DNA from: Zhongshania aquatica | GTDB taxonomy: Bacteria > Pseudomonadota > Gammaproteobacteria > Pseudomonadales > Spongiibacteraceae | Length of the DNA stretch: 64,000 nucleotides | Assembly: GCF_027257955.1 (NCBI RefSeq) | Contig: NZ_JANZNQ010000019.1 | Span: 1 to 64,000, forward strand | Reading direction: 5' to 3' | In this document: one piece after another, positions 18,455 to 27,737 of the stretch | Position numbering within the stretch: position 1 is the stretch's first letter | Layout: each line of letters begins with the position of its first letter | Made by a program: the position numbers and the translations under genes | Notes under the pieces: model-generated | What the model was told of the DNA's origin: nothing | Databases searched by the model: none | The model's input: the letters and a program-made list of their open reading frames with translations, nothing else

Positions 18455-19345
18455 TTACCAGTAAAAAAAGACGGTGAAAATATGAACAAATAAAGAAACT
18501 AATAAGGCCATACTTAGAGGGATATGTACGCTTAACCAAAGTTTGGTTCTGAGTTGCAGACTTAGTTCGCGACGCAATCGGCGCAGAAGCTCTTGCCGAC
18601 GACCAAGAATATAAAGTAGTTTTTGTAGTCGTTCAGCTTCGCCGGGCTTTTGTGTGTTGGGGATTTTAGCCACCAAAAAATCAATGACGGTTTGTTGTCC
18701 CTCATTGCTAAGCATTTGTGAATGCTTGCTTGTGGTGCCCTTTGTCGGCATGGCGACACTCGATCTGTCGCGACCAAAGAACTGCGTTAATAAATTGCCG
18801 CCAATGGCTGTGCGATCAATGGCACTGGAAATCATGTGCTGTATTTCCGTGTCACAATTGGCCGCCAGTGCCAAACCTTCTTTATCTATTTTTGCTAGGG
18901 AGTCAAGGCGCTGTTCAAAGGACTGGTTGGCGCGGTTTTCTACTAATAAGCGGGGATAGCGGAGGTAGGCATACAGTCCGATTAAACCGCTAACGATGAC
19001 GGCACACATAAGCATATAAGCGAGTGTGTGCACGTTTAAACCGAATTGGAATGCACAATGTAAGGTGGCCACGCCAATGAGGCTAATCCCCAAATAGATA
19101 TGTGCGGATACCCAAGCCTGTAAGTTTGCACTTTTACTTGCGTAGCTGCGTTTGCGAATACCTAGGCAAGAAAGCCAAATAATGAGAAACAGTCCGATAC
19201 TGCCCAAGACATAGCCCTGCCAACTGCCACCGTTTGGCGGCAGCGATTCTGCCTGACTCAGATACAAGCCGCTACAGGCGATCAGTAAAATCACTGACCA
19301 CCAAAAATAGCGTCGTCTGGCGTAGTTAAGAATGTTTACGTACAT
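18455..19345 (-). CDS. Inner-membrane cytochrome b-like protein
   Basis: 296 aa. About five membrane segments: residues ~12-30, 46-66, 79-103, 107-130 and 270-294. Paired histidines within segments (AHIYLGISLIGVATLH, NVHTLAYML, and SVHIPLSMALLVSLFVH in the last) fit bis-His ligation of two b-haems, like NapC/NrfD-independent quinol or ferric-reductase-type cytochromes. A cytoplasmic segment of ~135 residues sits between helices 4 and 5 and contains a basic coiled region (LLRRLRRELSLQLRTK). No exact family is recognised. It lies 63 bp after the FAD/Fe-S gene and 4 bp before the FHA-cytochrome gene, so it is the probable membrane step linking cytosolic reductant to periplasmic haems. Confidence 0.75.
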   Translation of the reverse strand: MYVNILNYARRRYFWWSVILLIACSGLYLSQAESLPPNGGSWQGYVLGSIGLFLIIWLSCLGIRKRSYASKSANLQAWVSAHIYLGISLIGVATLHCAFQFGLNVHTLAYMLMCAVIVSGLIGLYAYLRYPRLLVENRANQSFEQRLDSLAKIDKEGLALAANCDTEIQHMISSAIDRTAIGGNLLTQFFGRDRSSVAMPTKGTTSKHSQMLSNEGQQTVIDFLVAKIPNTQKPGEAERLQKLLYILGRRQELLRRLRRELSLQLRTKLWLSVHIPLSMALLVSLFVHIFTVFFYW

Positions 19346-19408
19346 TTAAATTCTTTCTCATAAAGCACTAACATTAAAATGCGTTTTGCTCGGCGCGGAA
19401 TTCGCTCG

Positions 19409-22033
19409 TTAGCGAAGATTTAATACGTTAATAAATTCAGCCGGTTCCATCCGTTGTGCTGCTCCAGTCGGGCAATACTGCACGCATGCTGGCCCGGCTG
19501 GTCTGTCTACACATGCGTCGCACTTAACGGCCTTTTTACCGATTTCTTTTGCCATATTACTAGGCGTCGCATTTTTATCTTCTCCCGGTCCTGGGCCCAC
19601 ACCACCAAATAGCCAGCTTAGAAAAGGTGGCTTTTCGGGTAGTTGATAGCTGAGCTTGATGACACCGTAGGGACAATTGGTTTCACAGTTGCCGCAGCCT
19701 ATGCAAGAGTCATTAATATAGACTTCGCCGCTGCTCTCGCGATGGATTGCGTTTGGCGGACACTCTTTCATGCAGTGCGGTTGTTCGCAATGGCGGCAGG
19801 CAATAGGCAAGTTGATATTGGCAAAGCGCACACCCGCCTTTCGGTCTAATCGACTTATTCCTTTGTGGGTTTCGGCGCAGGCTGTTTCGCAGTTGTCGCA
19901 ACCGACACAGAGGTTTTCGTCGATGAGCAACACATTGGTGCCCTCACCGGTTCCCTGTGCTAGCAGGAATGACATCAGCGAAGCTTGTTCGGGAAGCGCG
20001 GCTAATTCAGCAGTTGATTTTAATTGCTTTGAGGTTTCCGTTTGCAGCCGCGTGATGGACTCGGGTGATTTGCTGAGAAGCGCCAAAAAGGGTTGTCTAC
20101 TAATTTCTATCACTTCTGAGCGCACGGCTGCGTAGGCTGACTCACGGCGAGTCGGGTCGCCCATTAACGCCATTTGGCCAAATATCTGACCGGAATGCAG
20201 CTGACCGATAGCGATCTCTTTGCCATTTTCTAATCGACTTAAGGCAATGGTGCCACTGCGTATGAGATACAGGTGTTCGCCAGCGTCGTCTTCTTTGTAA
20301 ATGTATTTACCGGTATTGAAGTGCGATGTTTTTACTTGTTTGGCAATGTCTCGCAAATCGACGTAGCTGCCTTGGGGGGTAAAAAATTGTTGCAAGGTAC
20401 GCTGTAAAAATACGGTTTCTATACCCTTGGCTACTTCGTCGTTGGCCGCCATGAGTTTCGCCATGGTGCGCCGTGGTGTTTCGATAAGAATGGTATCGTT
20501 GCTGGCAACGGCATTACCGATACGTGGGCGGCCGGAGAGTAAACTCATTTCACCGAAAAATTGCCCGGGGCCAAGTATGGTATCGCTGCCCTCGGCCGAA
20601 CTTAATGTGACTTGGCCTTCTATAATGGTAAAGAATGAATTGCTGTAATCATTGTGCCGATAAATAAAATCGCCGCTGCGCAGAAGCTTGGTGATAACCG
20701 GGGGGCTGATTGGGGTGACAGGTTTAATTGCCAGTCCTGCGGATTGTCTACGTTGGATATCGGCGGATCGCGCCGATTCGATATCACGAATACGCTCTTG
20801 GCTAATGCTAGCGCCCTGGCTCTGCAGGCTATTAAGTTGTTGGGCATCTGAAACGCAGTAGCGGATATCGCTTTCCATAATGAGTTCACGGAAAGCGAGG
20901 GCGTTCATTCGCGAAAACATCGGTACGCGTTGTTGGTATAGGGCAAGGATGTCGTCTACATCGGCGAGATAGGGCAACAGAGAAAATTTCAGCGCGAGCA
21001 GAGGGTGGTCTACAGGCTTAACCGCTTTGCCTTTGATGTATTCGATAACATCATAGCCTTGGTTCATGCCCTGTTTAATCAGCGGGTAGCCAGCTAGTGC
21101 GCCAATAATATACAGACCGGGAACGTTACATTGATACTGACCGTCTAGCTCGGGAATGGCTTCGGGATCTTTGTTTGGAAGCGCAATGCCGCAACTCTCG
21201 ACAAACTGCCGCGGAGGGATAGAGCCTAAGCGTGCGATAACACGATGGCAGGGCAATGTTTCGTCGCCACGAGCAGTATTGAGGACTACTGTGCCAACCG
21301 ATCCTGGCGGCGGTACGCTGAGGGATTTTACCGAGGCGTCGTAGCGGCAGGAGAATGCCATGTTTCTGTCGTTGATGGCCTCTAGAACATTGTCTAAGTT
21401 GCCCTGCTTGGCGCGGGTAAATTCATTTTTTCGGTTAACAATAACGACACGATTATTTTTCGCCAGCGCTAGCGCATTCTCGATGGCGGCGTCGCCGGCG
21501 CCGACCACGATAATATCTTCGTCATGATATTCGTCTGGGTCGTCGAGCTGATATTGCACAAAGTGTGAGTTGTCGCCATCAACACCTAAGCGTCTAGGGT
21601 TGCCTTGCGTACCGATCGAGAGCACGACATTATTTGCCGAAATGGTGTTGCCGTCGGCACAGTGAATTTCGAAATTTCCGCGCGATCCCGTTATTTTGGT
21701 GACCTCGCAATTAGCGCGGAAATTAATTCCTGTCTCGCTAATTCCCTGATCCCAAGATTTGAGTATTTGCTCGCGTTTACCCGCAGCAAATTCTAAGGGA
21801 CTGCGCAGATCTAAATAGCCTGGTTCATCCATAACATGCTTACCTTTTTGGTAGCGTTGTATGGTATTGGCGTGTAGCGGAGAGCCTTCAATGAGGATGT
21901 GGCTTGGTGTGTGGTCGGGGTTGGCAGCGCGTGCATCGAGGTCGTATTCAGCCGCTTTGGCTGCGGCGCTAAGGCCTGCTGGGCCTGCGCCGATGACGGC
22001 GATATCGAAATGTTCCTTCACGTTTTCTGCCAC
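19409..22033 (-). CDS. FAD-dependent oxidoreductase with two cyclic-nucleotide-binding domains and four [4Fe-4S] motifs
   Basis: 874 aa, cytoplasmic, first gene of the operon. Residues ~8-340 form a thioredoxin-reductase/YpdA-like flavin domain ([24 protein letters not shown] site IIVVGAGDAAIENALALA; C-terminal GLYIIGALAGYPLIKQG). At ~450-560 and ~570-690 lie two cNMP-binding/CRP-like domains (GPGQFFGEMSLLSGRPRIG; GQIFGQMALMGDPTRRESA). The rest is polyferredoxin: CVGCDNCETAC, CRHCEQPHCMKEC, CIGCGNCETNC and CDACVDRPAGPAC, followed by CPTGA. It has the form of an electron input or output unit gated by cAMP or c-di-GMP and delivering to the cytochrome b next door. The redox CxxC of true thioredoxin reductases is not seen in the flavin domain, arguing against disulfide chemistry. 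Confidence 0.88.
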   Translation of the reverse strand: MAENVKEHFDIAVIGAGPAGLSAAAKAAEYDLDARAANPDHTPSHILIEGSPLHANTIQRYQKGKHVMDEPGYLDLRSPLEFAAGKREQILKSWDQGISETGINFRANCEVTKITGSRGNFEIHCADGNTISANNVVLSIGTQGNPRRLGVDGDNSHFVQYQLDDPDEYHDEDIIVVGAGDAAIENALALAKNNRVVIVNRKNEFTRAKQGNLDNVLEAINDRNMAFSCRYDASVKSLSVPPPGSVGTVVLNTARGDETLPCHRVIARLGSIPPRQFVESCGIALPNKDPEAIPELDGQYQCNVPGLYIIGALAGYPLIKQGMNQGYDVIEYIKGKAVKPVDHPLLALKFSLLPYLADVDDILALYQQRVPMFSRMNALAFRELIMESDIRYCVSDAQQLNSLQSQGASISQERIRDIESARSADIQRRQSAGLAIKPVTPISPPVITKLLRSGDFIYRHNDYSNSFFTIIEGQVTLSSAEGSDTILGPGQFFGEMSLLSGRPRIGNAVASNDTILIETPRRTMAKLMAANDEVAKGIETVFLQRTLQQFFTPQGSYVDLRDIAKQVKTSHFNTGKYIYKEDDAGEHLYLIRSGTIALSRLENGKEIAIGQLHSGQIFGQMALMGDPTRRESAYAAVRSEVIEISRQPFLALLSKSPESITRLQTETSKQLKSTAELAALPEQASLMSFLLAQGTGEGTNVLLIDENLCVGCDNCETACAETHKGISRLDRKAGVRFANINLPIACRHCEQPHCMKECPPNAIHRESSGEVYINDSCIGCGNCETNCPYGVIKLSYQLPEKPPFLSWLFGGVGPGPGEDKNATPSNMAKEIGKKAVKCDACVDRPAGPACVQYCPTGAAQRMEPAEFINVLNLR

Positions 22034-22241
22034 ATTTCCTTTCCTTCTAAAATTGCTATATTGAATAACAGTTTTACTTTTAGGCGGCTTTGCTTTCAGA
22101 TGATTTTAAGGGCTTCGCATGGAATAAAGCTTAAAAACATCCTAACTACACTGTTAGATTTCAGAGAGTCTACCGGTGTTGTAAGTCATACGCCATGTTT
22201 GTTCTCTGCTATGCTCTTAATCTACTTGAGAGGGCAGTCGC

Positions 22242-23597
22242 ATGACAACAAGTCAACATGTTAATTTGGAACAATTTATTGAGGGTGTTATCCGCCGGAA
22301 TCCAGGGGAAACTGAATTTCATCAGGCTGTGTATGAGGTAGCAGCAGATATATTCGATTTTATTGCCGACAAACCTATTTACCACGAAGCGCAAATTTTA
22401 CGTCGAATCGCCGAGCCGGATAGGGTGATTTCCTTCCGGGTTTGCTGGGAAGACGACGCGGGCAATGTTCGTGTGCAGCGTGGCTATCGCGTGCAGAATA
22501 ATAATTCTATCGGACCTTACAAAGGCGGTTTGCGATTTCACAAAAGCGTTAATCAAAGTATTTTGAAGTTTCTCGCCTTCGAACAGACATTTAAAAACAG
22601 CTTAACCGGCCTGCCGATGGGTGGGGGTAAAGGTGGTTCTGATTTTAACCCCAAGGGTAAATCTGACCATGAAATCATGCGCTTTTGTCAGTCGTTTATG
22701 ACTGAGCTATTTCGCCATGTTGGGGAGGATACTGATGTGCCAGCAGGGGATATCGGTGTGGGCGCGCGCGAGATCGGTTATATGTTTGGTCAATACAAGC
22801 GAATTACCAATCGCTATGTGGGCGTACTAACTGGTAAGGGCTTGGAGTGGGGGGGGAGCTTGGTTCGCAAAGAATCTACTGGCTATGGAGTGGTGTATTT
22901 TCTGGAAAATATGTTTAAGCAAGATAAAGGGACGATTGAAGGTAAGGTTGTCGCAATCTCTGGTGCTGGGAATGTTGCCACGCATGCAGCCGAAAAGGCT
23001 ATTCAGCTTGGCGCTAAGGTCATTACTCTGTCGGATTCTACCGGCTTTATTCATGATCCAGACGGTTTCAATCGTGAGAAGGTTCAATGGGTAGTCGATC
23101 AAAAAGCGCACAGTCGTGGCAGTGTCGCGGACTACGTTAAGGTGTTTCCGGTGGCGAGTTTTCACGAGGGTGAGCGTCCTTGGGGCGTTAAATGCGATGT
23201 GGCGATGCCCTGCGCGACTCAAAATGAGTTAAGCGAAGACGAGGCAAAAATACTGATTAAAAATGGCGTGAAGGCCATTGTTGAAGGCGCGAATATGCCT
23301 TGTAGCAATGATGCGATCGCGTTGTTTCGTGACGCGCGAATTTTATTTGGACCAGCCAAGGCTGCGAATGCGGGCGGCGTAGCGGTATCAGGTTTAGAAA
23401 TGAGCCAAAACAGTACTCGAATCAGTTTGAAAGAAGAGGAACTGCAGGGCTTGCTGCGGGAAATTATGGAGAATATCCATCAGAATTGTTTGGAGTTTGC
23501 GGTACAAGCCGATGGATATGTCGATTATGCCAAGGGCGCAAATATTGCGGGTTTTAAGAAAGTCGCCAATGCGATGTTGGCATTTGGGATTGTGTGA
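22242..23597 (+). CDS. gdhA: NADP-specific glutamate dehydrogenase
   Basis: 451 aa, matching the hexameric bacterial enzyme (E. coli 447). It makes glutamate from 2-oxoglutarate and ammonium with NADPH. Substrate-site motifs are intact: GPYKGGLRFH, FKNSLTGLPMGGGKGG (catalytic Lys), PAGDIGVGAREIGYM, and the coenzyme turn ISGAGNVATHAAEKA. The start is supported by GAGAGGG 7 nt upstream. It is monocistronic, divergent from the cytochrome operon with a 208-bp gap, and followed by a hairpin. Confidence 0.97.
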   Translation: MTTSQHVNLEQFIEGVIRRNPGETEFHQAVYEVAADIFDFIADKPIYHEAQILRRIAEPDRVISFRVCWEDDAGNVRVQRGYRVQNNNSIGPYKGGLRFHKSVNQSILKFLAFEQTFKNSLTGLPMGGGKGGSDFNPKGKSDHEIMRFCQSFMTELFRHVGEDTDVPAGDIGVGAREIGYMFGQYKRITNRYVGVLTGKGLEWGGSLVRKESTGYGVVYFLENMFKQDKGTIEGKVVAISGAGNVATHAAEKAIQLGAKVITLSDSTGFIHDPDGFNREKVQWVVDQKAHSRGSVADYVKVFPVASFHEGERPWGVKCDVAMPCATQNELSEDEAKILIKNGVKAIVEGANMPCSNDAIALFRDARILFGPAKAANAGGVAVSGLEMSQNSTRISLKEEELQGLLREIMENIHQNCLEFAVQADGYVDYAKGANIAGFKKVANAMLAFGIV

Positions 23598-23601
23598 AAA
23601 T

Positions 23602-23638
23602 AACAAGGCCGCCAGAGGGGAATTCGGGCGACCTTGTT
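23602..23638. terminator. Hairpin after gdhA
   Basis: AACAAGG (23602-23608) pairs with CCTTGTT (23632-23638), and an inner CGCC/GGGCG pairing extends the stem. It lies between convergent genes. No long T run, so it may work as a weak bidirectional terminator. Confidence 0.5.
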
Positions 23639-23707
23639 GTCGTGCAGGTCCAATGCTGCATTCGAGCGGGTCAGTGCTTCAATAATTCAGTGACCCGCTG
23701 GTGTACT

Positions 23708-24703
23708 CTATCGAGCAGCAGCGAGGGCACCTAACAAACGCTTATTGGCTTCAGTTAGTGCTGCGCTAGCTTTTGCTTTGTATTCGTTTGGATTGGCCAT
23801 GATGTTGATGTCTTTAGCGCTAGACGAACCGCCGCTGACTGCGCCCAATACTGAAGAGAAGACGTTAGCAGCCTTTTGTAGTCCGCTGGTAGAGTCTTCG
23901 CTCTTGCCGTATGCGCCGGGAATAACAACGGGTGCTTGTATGAGTAGTTGGCCGTTAGGGTCATTGAAGGTGCTAGTTACACCGCGTATCCAGTTAATGC
24001 CAGAACCTGGCACGACTTGGATACCTTGACCAACACTGACTTCTGCGGAGTACTCGGCGCCTTTGATATCAGAATAGGCATTTGAGCGATATTCTGTTTC
24101 GCTGCCAAAGTAGACAAAGTGCACTACGTAGTTGGCATTAATAATAGGCACCTGTAATTGACCTGCGGCGTCATAGGCTTGATATGGCAGCATACCGCCA
24201 ATGTTTTTGCTAATCAGTTTCTTGCCCGTTGGGGCAAACGTGGCGTCTTCACGACTCCCGCCAGTGACCATTTTAAATGACGATGTGGTTTTTCGTGGAC
24301 TGTCGTCGTATTTGATCTTTTGCCAAGTAGGATTACCTGTCAGTGCGCTGTCATCGCCAATGGTATAGCCGTTGGCGCGCAGCCCTGTAGTAAAGTCTTT
24401 ATAAGCGGCATCGGTAATACTTTGCATTACCTCATCCGGTACGCCGTCGAGTTTGGCTCGAATTGCACTACTTGCGTAGCCTGTGTCGCTGCTAAACATA
24501 GAGCTTTTTGCTGTTGCAGAGGTTTTGTCAAAGGTGACGAATGTTACGCTGAACTCACCTATTAATACTGTGTTTTGTCCGGTGAATGTTTTGGCGTTGG
24601 TGATTGCAGTGGGTTCGACGACCTTTGCACTGCCGCCGCCACCGATACCAGCGCATGCGGTGATTAGCGTGAGAATCGCAGCGGATAAAATAATTCTTTT
24701 CAT
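23708..24703 (-). CDS. Uncharacterised lipoprotein
   Basis: 331 aa from the ATG at 24703, chosen because it starts a lipoprotein signal (MKRIILSAAILTLITAC) with lipobox LITAC; an upstream ATG at 24742 would put 13 residues before it. After the acylated Cys there is a Gly-rich linker (GIGGGGSAK), then a mixed alpha/beta region (residues ~30-280) with no motif recognised, and a helical tail (YKAKASAALTEANKRLLGAL). The segment NGYTIGDDSAL recalls proteins that build an envelope complex, but that is not enough to name it. Convergent with gdhA and 97 bp after the HDOD gene. Function unknown. Confidence 0.75.
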   Translation of the reverse strand: MKRIILSAAILTLITACAGIGGGGSAKVVEPTAITNAKTFTGQNTVLIGEFSVTFVTFDKTSATAKSSMFSSDTGYASSAIRAKLDGVPDEVMQSITDAAYKDFTTGLRANGYTIGDDSALTGNPTWQKIKYDDSPRKTTSSFKMVTGGSREDATFAPTGKKLISKNIGGMLPYQAYDAAGQLQVPIINANYVVHFVYFGSETEYRSNAYSDIKGAEYSAEVSVGQGIQVVPGSGINWIRGVTSTFNDPNGQLLIQAPVVIPGAYGKSEDSTSGLQKAANVFSSVLGAVSGGSSSAKDINIMANPNEYKAKASAALTEANKRLLGALAAAR

Positions 24704-24800
24704 TGGGGTTGCTCGTGGTTTGCCTAGTGTAACGGCAATCATAGAGCGGTGATGAATGTCGGATAACCCCCTGTTTAAGGGGGGGGCGCTGAGCGGCTAA

Positions 24801-25670
24801 TTACAGCAGAGCATTTCGTAATTCGTTAATCTCTTGCTTTGCTTCTGCTAAAAACGCCAAGCCCTGTTCTGGGCCCATTTCCTGTAGCCGTAATTTGCTG
24901 AATGCCGGTAATCGCGATAACTGGGGTAGTTTGCCGTGGCTGCGTTCGTCCAAGTAGGTGTGATAGCGCGCGACCAGAATAAGGTCGCTTAAATTTGCCT
25001 GTGGTTCTTTGTCGTACATCCAGTTTTCGCGGTTGAGACCGACGAGTATAAGTTCTTCGTCGAAGTGCCAGCTATGTAATACAAGGCCGCTAATCTTGCC
25101 GGTAAAGCCTGCGAGTAATTGTTGGATCGTTTTTGGGTCTGAGCACAGGCTAGGGAAATCCTTTAAGTTTGCGAGTAGAGGCAGCGCGCCAATGTCTTGA
25201 ATTAAGCCGGCTAGCAGTGCGCGATCTGGATCAAATCCGCAGTGTCGTGCCATCACATGGGCAAGCGAAGCTGTGTAGACACTTCGTCGCCAAATGTCGC
25301 TCATGGCTTGTTTTACGGTTGGGTCTTTGATTAGGAATAGGGTCTTGAGTGCGTAGCTGGCGGTGAGGTCGCGGGCGGTATTTAAGCCCAGACGACGGAT
25401 CGCCATGAAAAGATCCCGCGCAGGGTTGCCGCGACTGTACAGCGCACTATTACTTACTTTTAGCAGGTAGGCGCTAAGTCCTGGGTCCTGCTGGATAAGT
25501 CGGACTAGGTCATTGATGTCTAGCTCAGCCTTATTGATGGCAACGCGAACATCTATTGCGATGTCAGGGAGGCTGGGAAGCTCTAAAGTGCCCGCGCGCA
25601 AAGAGTCCGTCACTACTTTGAGTAGCTGGGCTTTCGGCGTCAATGTGGTTGCGGACGTATCAACGGGCAT
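24801..25670 (-). CDS. HDOD-domain signalling protein
   Basis: 289 aa. Residues ~25-225 fit the HDOD domain (LPSLPDIAIDVRVAINKAE, LIQQDPGLSAYLLKVSNSALY, IRRLGLNTARDL, ALLAGLIQDIGALPLL). HDOD domains are HD-like folds lacking catalytic metal ligands and usually act as regulatory scaffolds. No output domain is attached, so it would act on a partner. A 9-bp inverted repeat stands upstream of the start. Stand-alone gene between the lipoprotein and ybiT. Confidence 0.88.
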   Translation of the reverse strand: MPVDTSATTLTPKAQLLKVVTDSLRAGTLELPSLPDIAIDVRVAINKAELDINDLVRLIQQDPGLSAYLLKVSNSALYSRGNPARDLFMAIRRLGLNTARDLTASYALKTLFLIKDPTVKQAMSDIWRRSVYTASLAHVMARHCGFDPDRALLAGLIQDIGALPLLANLKDFPSLCSDPKTIQQLLAGFTGKISGLVLHSWHFDEELILVGLNRENWMYDKEPQANLSDLILVARYHTYLDERSHGKLPQLSRLPAFSKLRLQEMGPEQGLAFLAEAKQEINELRNALL

Positions 25671-25684
25671 AGGAAGAACAGAAT

Positions 25685-25722
25685 AATAAGCGACCTTATA
25701 CCTTGCGGTTTGCTCGCTTATT
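25685..25722. promoter_or_regulatory. Inverted repeat upstream of the HDOD gene
   Basis: AATAAGCGA (25685-25693) and TCGCTTATT (25714-25722) are perfect complements separated by 20 bp, 15-52 bp before the HDOD start. It could be an operator or a leader hairpin; nothing distinguishes these. Confidence 0.35.
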
Positions 25723-25768
25723 ACTCAATAGGGAATTGCCGTAGATTAACTATGGGGGTGTAGATTAG

Positions 25769-25803
25769 GATGTCCCAATGCAATGCGGTTGCATCGGGGC
25801 ATC
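25769..25803 (-). terminator. Hairpin after ybiT
   Basis: A 15-position stem with two imperfect pairs (GATGTCCCAATGCAA against TTGCATCGGGGCATC), 10 bp after the ybiT stop. The following bases are not T-rich, so termination strength is uncertain. Confidence 0.5.
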
Positions 25804-25813
25804 CCTAGCCGAG

Positions 25814-27409
25814 TTAGCGACTTTGCGACTCTTGATGTGACAGGAATTCGTCGTAATTTCCTTGGAAATCAATCAATTGCTGGTCTCTTATCTCGACGAT
25901 ACGAGTGGCTAGCGACGACACAAACTCGCGGTCATGGCTGGCGAAGATCAGCGTACCTTCGTAGTGCTCTAGGGCAAGGTTGAGGGCTTCAATCGCTTCC
26001 ATATCTAAATGGTTTGTTGGTTCGTCCATGATTAAGACGTTGGTGTCTTGCATCATTAATTTGCCGAACAGTAGGCGGTTTTTCTCACCACCGGAACAGA
26101 CCTTGGCGCGCTTCTTAAAGTCGTCGGAGGAGAATAATAGGCGGCCCAGTGTGGCACGCACTATTTGATCGTCGTGCTCTGGTTTACGCCACTGACTCAT
26201 CCAGTCGAACAAATTTAGGTCGTTGTCAAAATCGGCGGTGCTGTCCTGTGGGCAATAGCCGAGGGTGGCATTTTCTGACCATTTAACAACGCCCTCTTTG
26301 GCGCTTAAGTCATTCATTAGACAGCGCAAAAAGGTGGTTTTACCTGCGCCGTTTTCACCTAATACGGCCAAGCGGGTGCCAGCGTCGATAATCATATTGC
26401 CGTCTTTAAACAGGATCTCGTCAAAACCGTGGCTGATATGTTCTAGTATCAGCGCCTGACGGTGGAGCTTTTTGTCCTGTTTAAAACGAATATACGGTGA
26501 TTGGCGGCTAGAGGCTTTGATTTCGTCTAGCTGAATTTTGTCTATTTGCTTGGCGCGCGAGGTGGCCTGCTTTGCCTTGGAGGCATTGGCTGAGAAACGG
26601 CTAACGAATGCTTGCAAGTCAGCAATTTGGGCAGATTTTTTGGCATTCTGCGATTGCGTGCGCTCGCGGGCCGCAGTTGCTGCGGTCATAAAGTCGTCGT
26701 AGTTGCCGGGATAAACACGCAGCTCACCGTAGTCGATGTCGGCCATGTGAGTACACACTTCGTTTAGAAAATGGCGGTCATGCGAAATAATGACCATGGT
26801 GCTTTTTCGATCGTTGAGCACACCTTCCAACCAGCGAATGGTGTTGATGTCCAAGTTGTTGGTTGGTTCGTCGAGCAGCAAAATATCGGGATCAGAGAAT
26901 AGTGCCTGTGCAAGTAACACCCGTAGTTTCCAGCCGGGAGCGACTTCACTCATTGGGCCAAAGTGCAGCGCTAGATCAATACCGGCACCCAGTAATATTT
27001 CGCCGGCGCGGCTTTCTGCGCTATAACCGTCCATTTCCATGAACTGGGTTTCTAAATCCGCAACCTTCATGCCGTCTTCTTCCGACATTTCCGGTAGCGA
27101 GTAGATGCGGTCGCGTTCTTGCTTCACTGCCCACAGTTCGGAGTGCCCCATAATTACCGTATCAATGACCGAATACTGCTCAAAGGCGAATTGATCCTGA
27201 CTCAGCGTACCGATCCGCTCGTTGGGGTCGAGAGAGACGTTCCCCGAGCTGGGCTTAAGGCTGCCGTCCAGAATCTTCATAAAGGTAGACTTACCGCAGC
27301 CGTTTGCGCCGATAAGGCCGTAGCGATTACCTCCCCCAAACTTGACGGAGATGTTTTCAAAAAGCGGCTTGGCACCAAACTGCATGGTGATATTTGCGGC
27401 GGAAATCAA
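25814..27409 (-). CDS. ybiT: ABC-F family ATPase YbiT
   Basis: 531 aa from the TTG at 27409, which gives the family start (M)[11 protein letters not shown] and a length equal to E. coli YbiT (530). An in-frame ATG at 27448 adds 13 atypical residues; neither start has a clear Shine-Dalgarno. Two ABC domains without membrane segments: Walker [13 protein letters not shown] and [12 protein letters not shown], Walker B/H-loop [11 protein letters not shown] and [11 protein letters not shown], the atypical first signature EVAPGWKLR and second [10 protein letters not shown], with a charged linker carrying [23 protein letters not shown] proteins bind the ribosomal E site and relieve stalled translation. 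Divergent from the 27738 gene. Confidence 0.93.
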   Translation of the reverse strand: MISAANITMQFGAKPLFENISVKFGGGNRYGLIGANGCGKSTFMKILDGSLKPSSGNVSLDPNERIGTLSQDQFAFEQYSVIDTVIMGHSELWAVKQERDRIYSLPEMSEEDGMKVADLETQFMEMDGYSAESRAGEILLGAGIDLALHFGPMSEVAPGWKLRVLLAQALFSDPDILLLDEPTNNLDINTIRWLEGVLNDRKSTMVIISHDRHFLNEVCTHMADIDYGELRVYPGNYDDFMTAATAARERTQSQNAKKSAQIADLQAFVSRFSANASKAKQATSRAKQIDKIQLDEIKASSRQSPYIRFKQDKKLHRQALILEHISHGFDEILFKDGNMIIDAGTRLAVLGENGAGKTTFLRCLMNDLSAKEGVVKWSENATLGYCPQDSTADFDNDLNLFDWMSQWRKPEHDDQIVRATLGRLLFSSDDFKKRAKVCSGGEKNRLLFGKLMMQDTNVLIMDEPTNHLDMEAIEALNLALEHYEGTLIFASHDREFVSSLATRIVEIRDQQLIDFQGNYDEFLSHQESQSR

Positions 27410-27636
27410 TGTTGTATACCCAGTATGTGTGAAGTGAAAAAATATCAAAAGAGGACGATATGCGGGGCGCGAATTGTACGTGTTTATTGGCCTCAGGTCG
27501 AGGTTTGGTCGGGTTTTGGCGCAATAATGAGAGAAATTAACAACTTTGAGGAATATGACTTCTTTTTGTATTGGAAAACTGAGATGTGACGGCTAGCTTG
27601 GCCTGAAGTTGATGTTGCAGATTGCGTCCTAGAGTT

Positions 27637-27674
27637 TGTCGTTAATTAACAGCGAAGTCGTCGTGCGCCGCTCT
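27637..27674 (+). promoter_or_regulatory. TGTCGTnAATTAACA operator copy A
   Basis: TGTCGTTAATTAACAG at 27637-27652 closely matches sites at 32373 and 36717. A weaker GTCGT recurs 22 bp later. It lies ~85 bp before the next gene. Likely bound by one of the AraC-type regulators in the window (inference). Confidence 0.5.
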
Positions 27675-27737
27675 TCTATTTCTTACCAGTCGGCGTAATT
27701 TATGGGTAACTAATAAAACCATAAAAACGAGGTAGCT

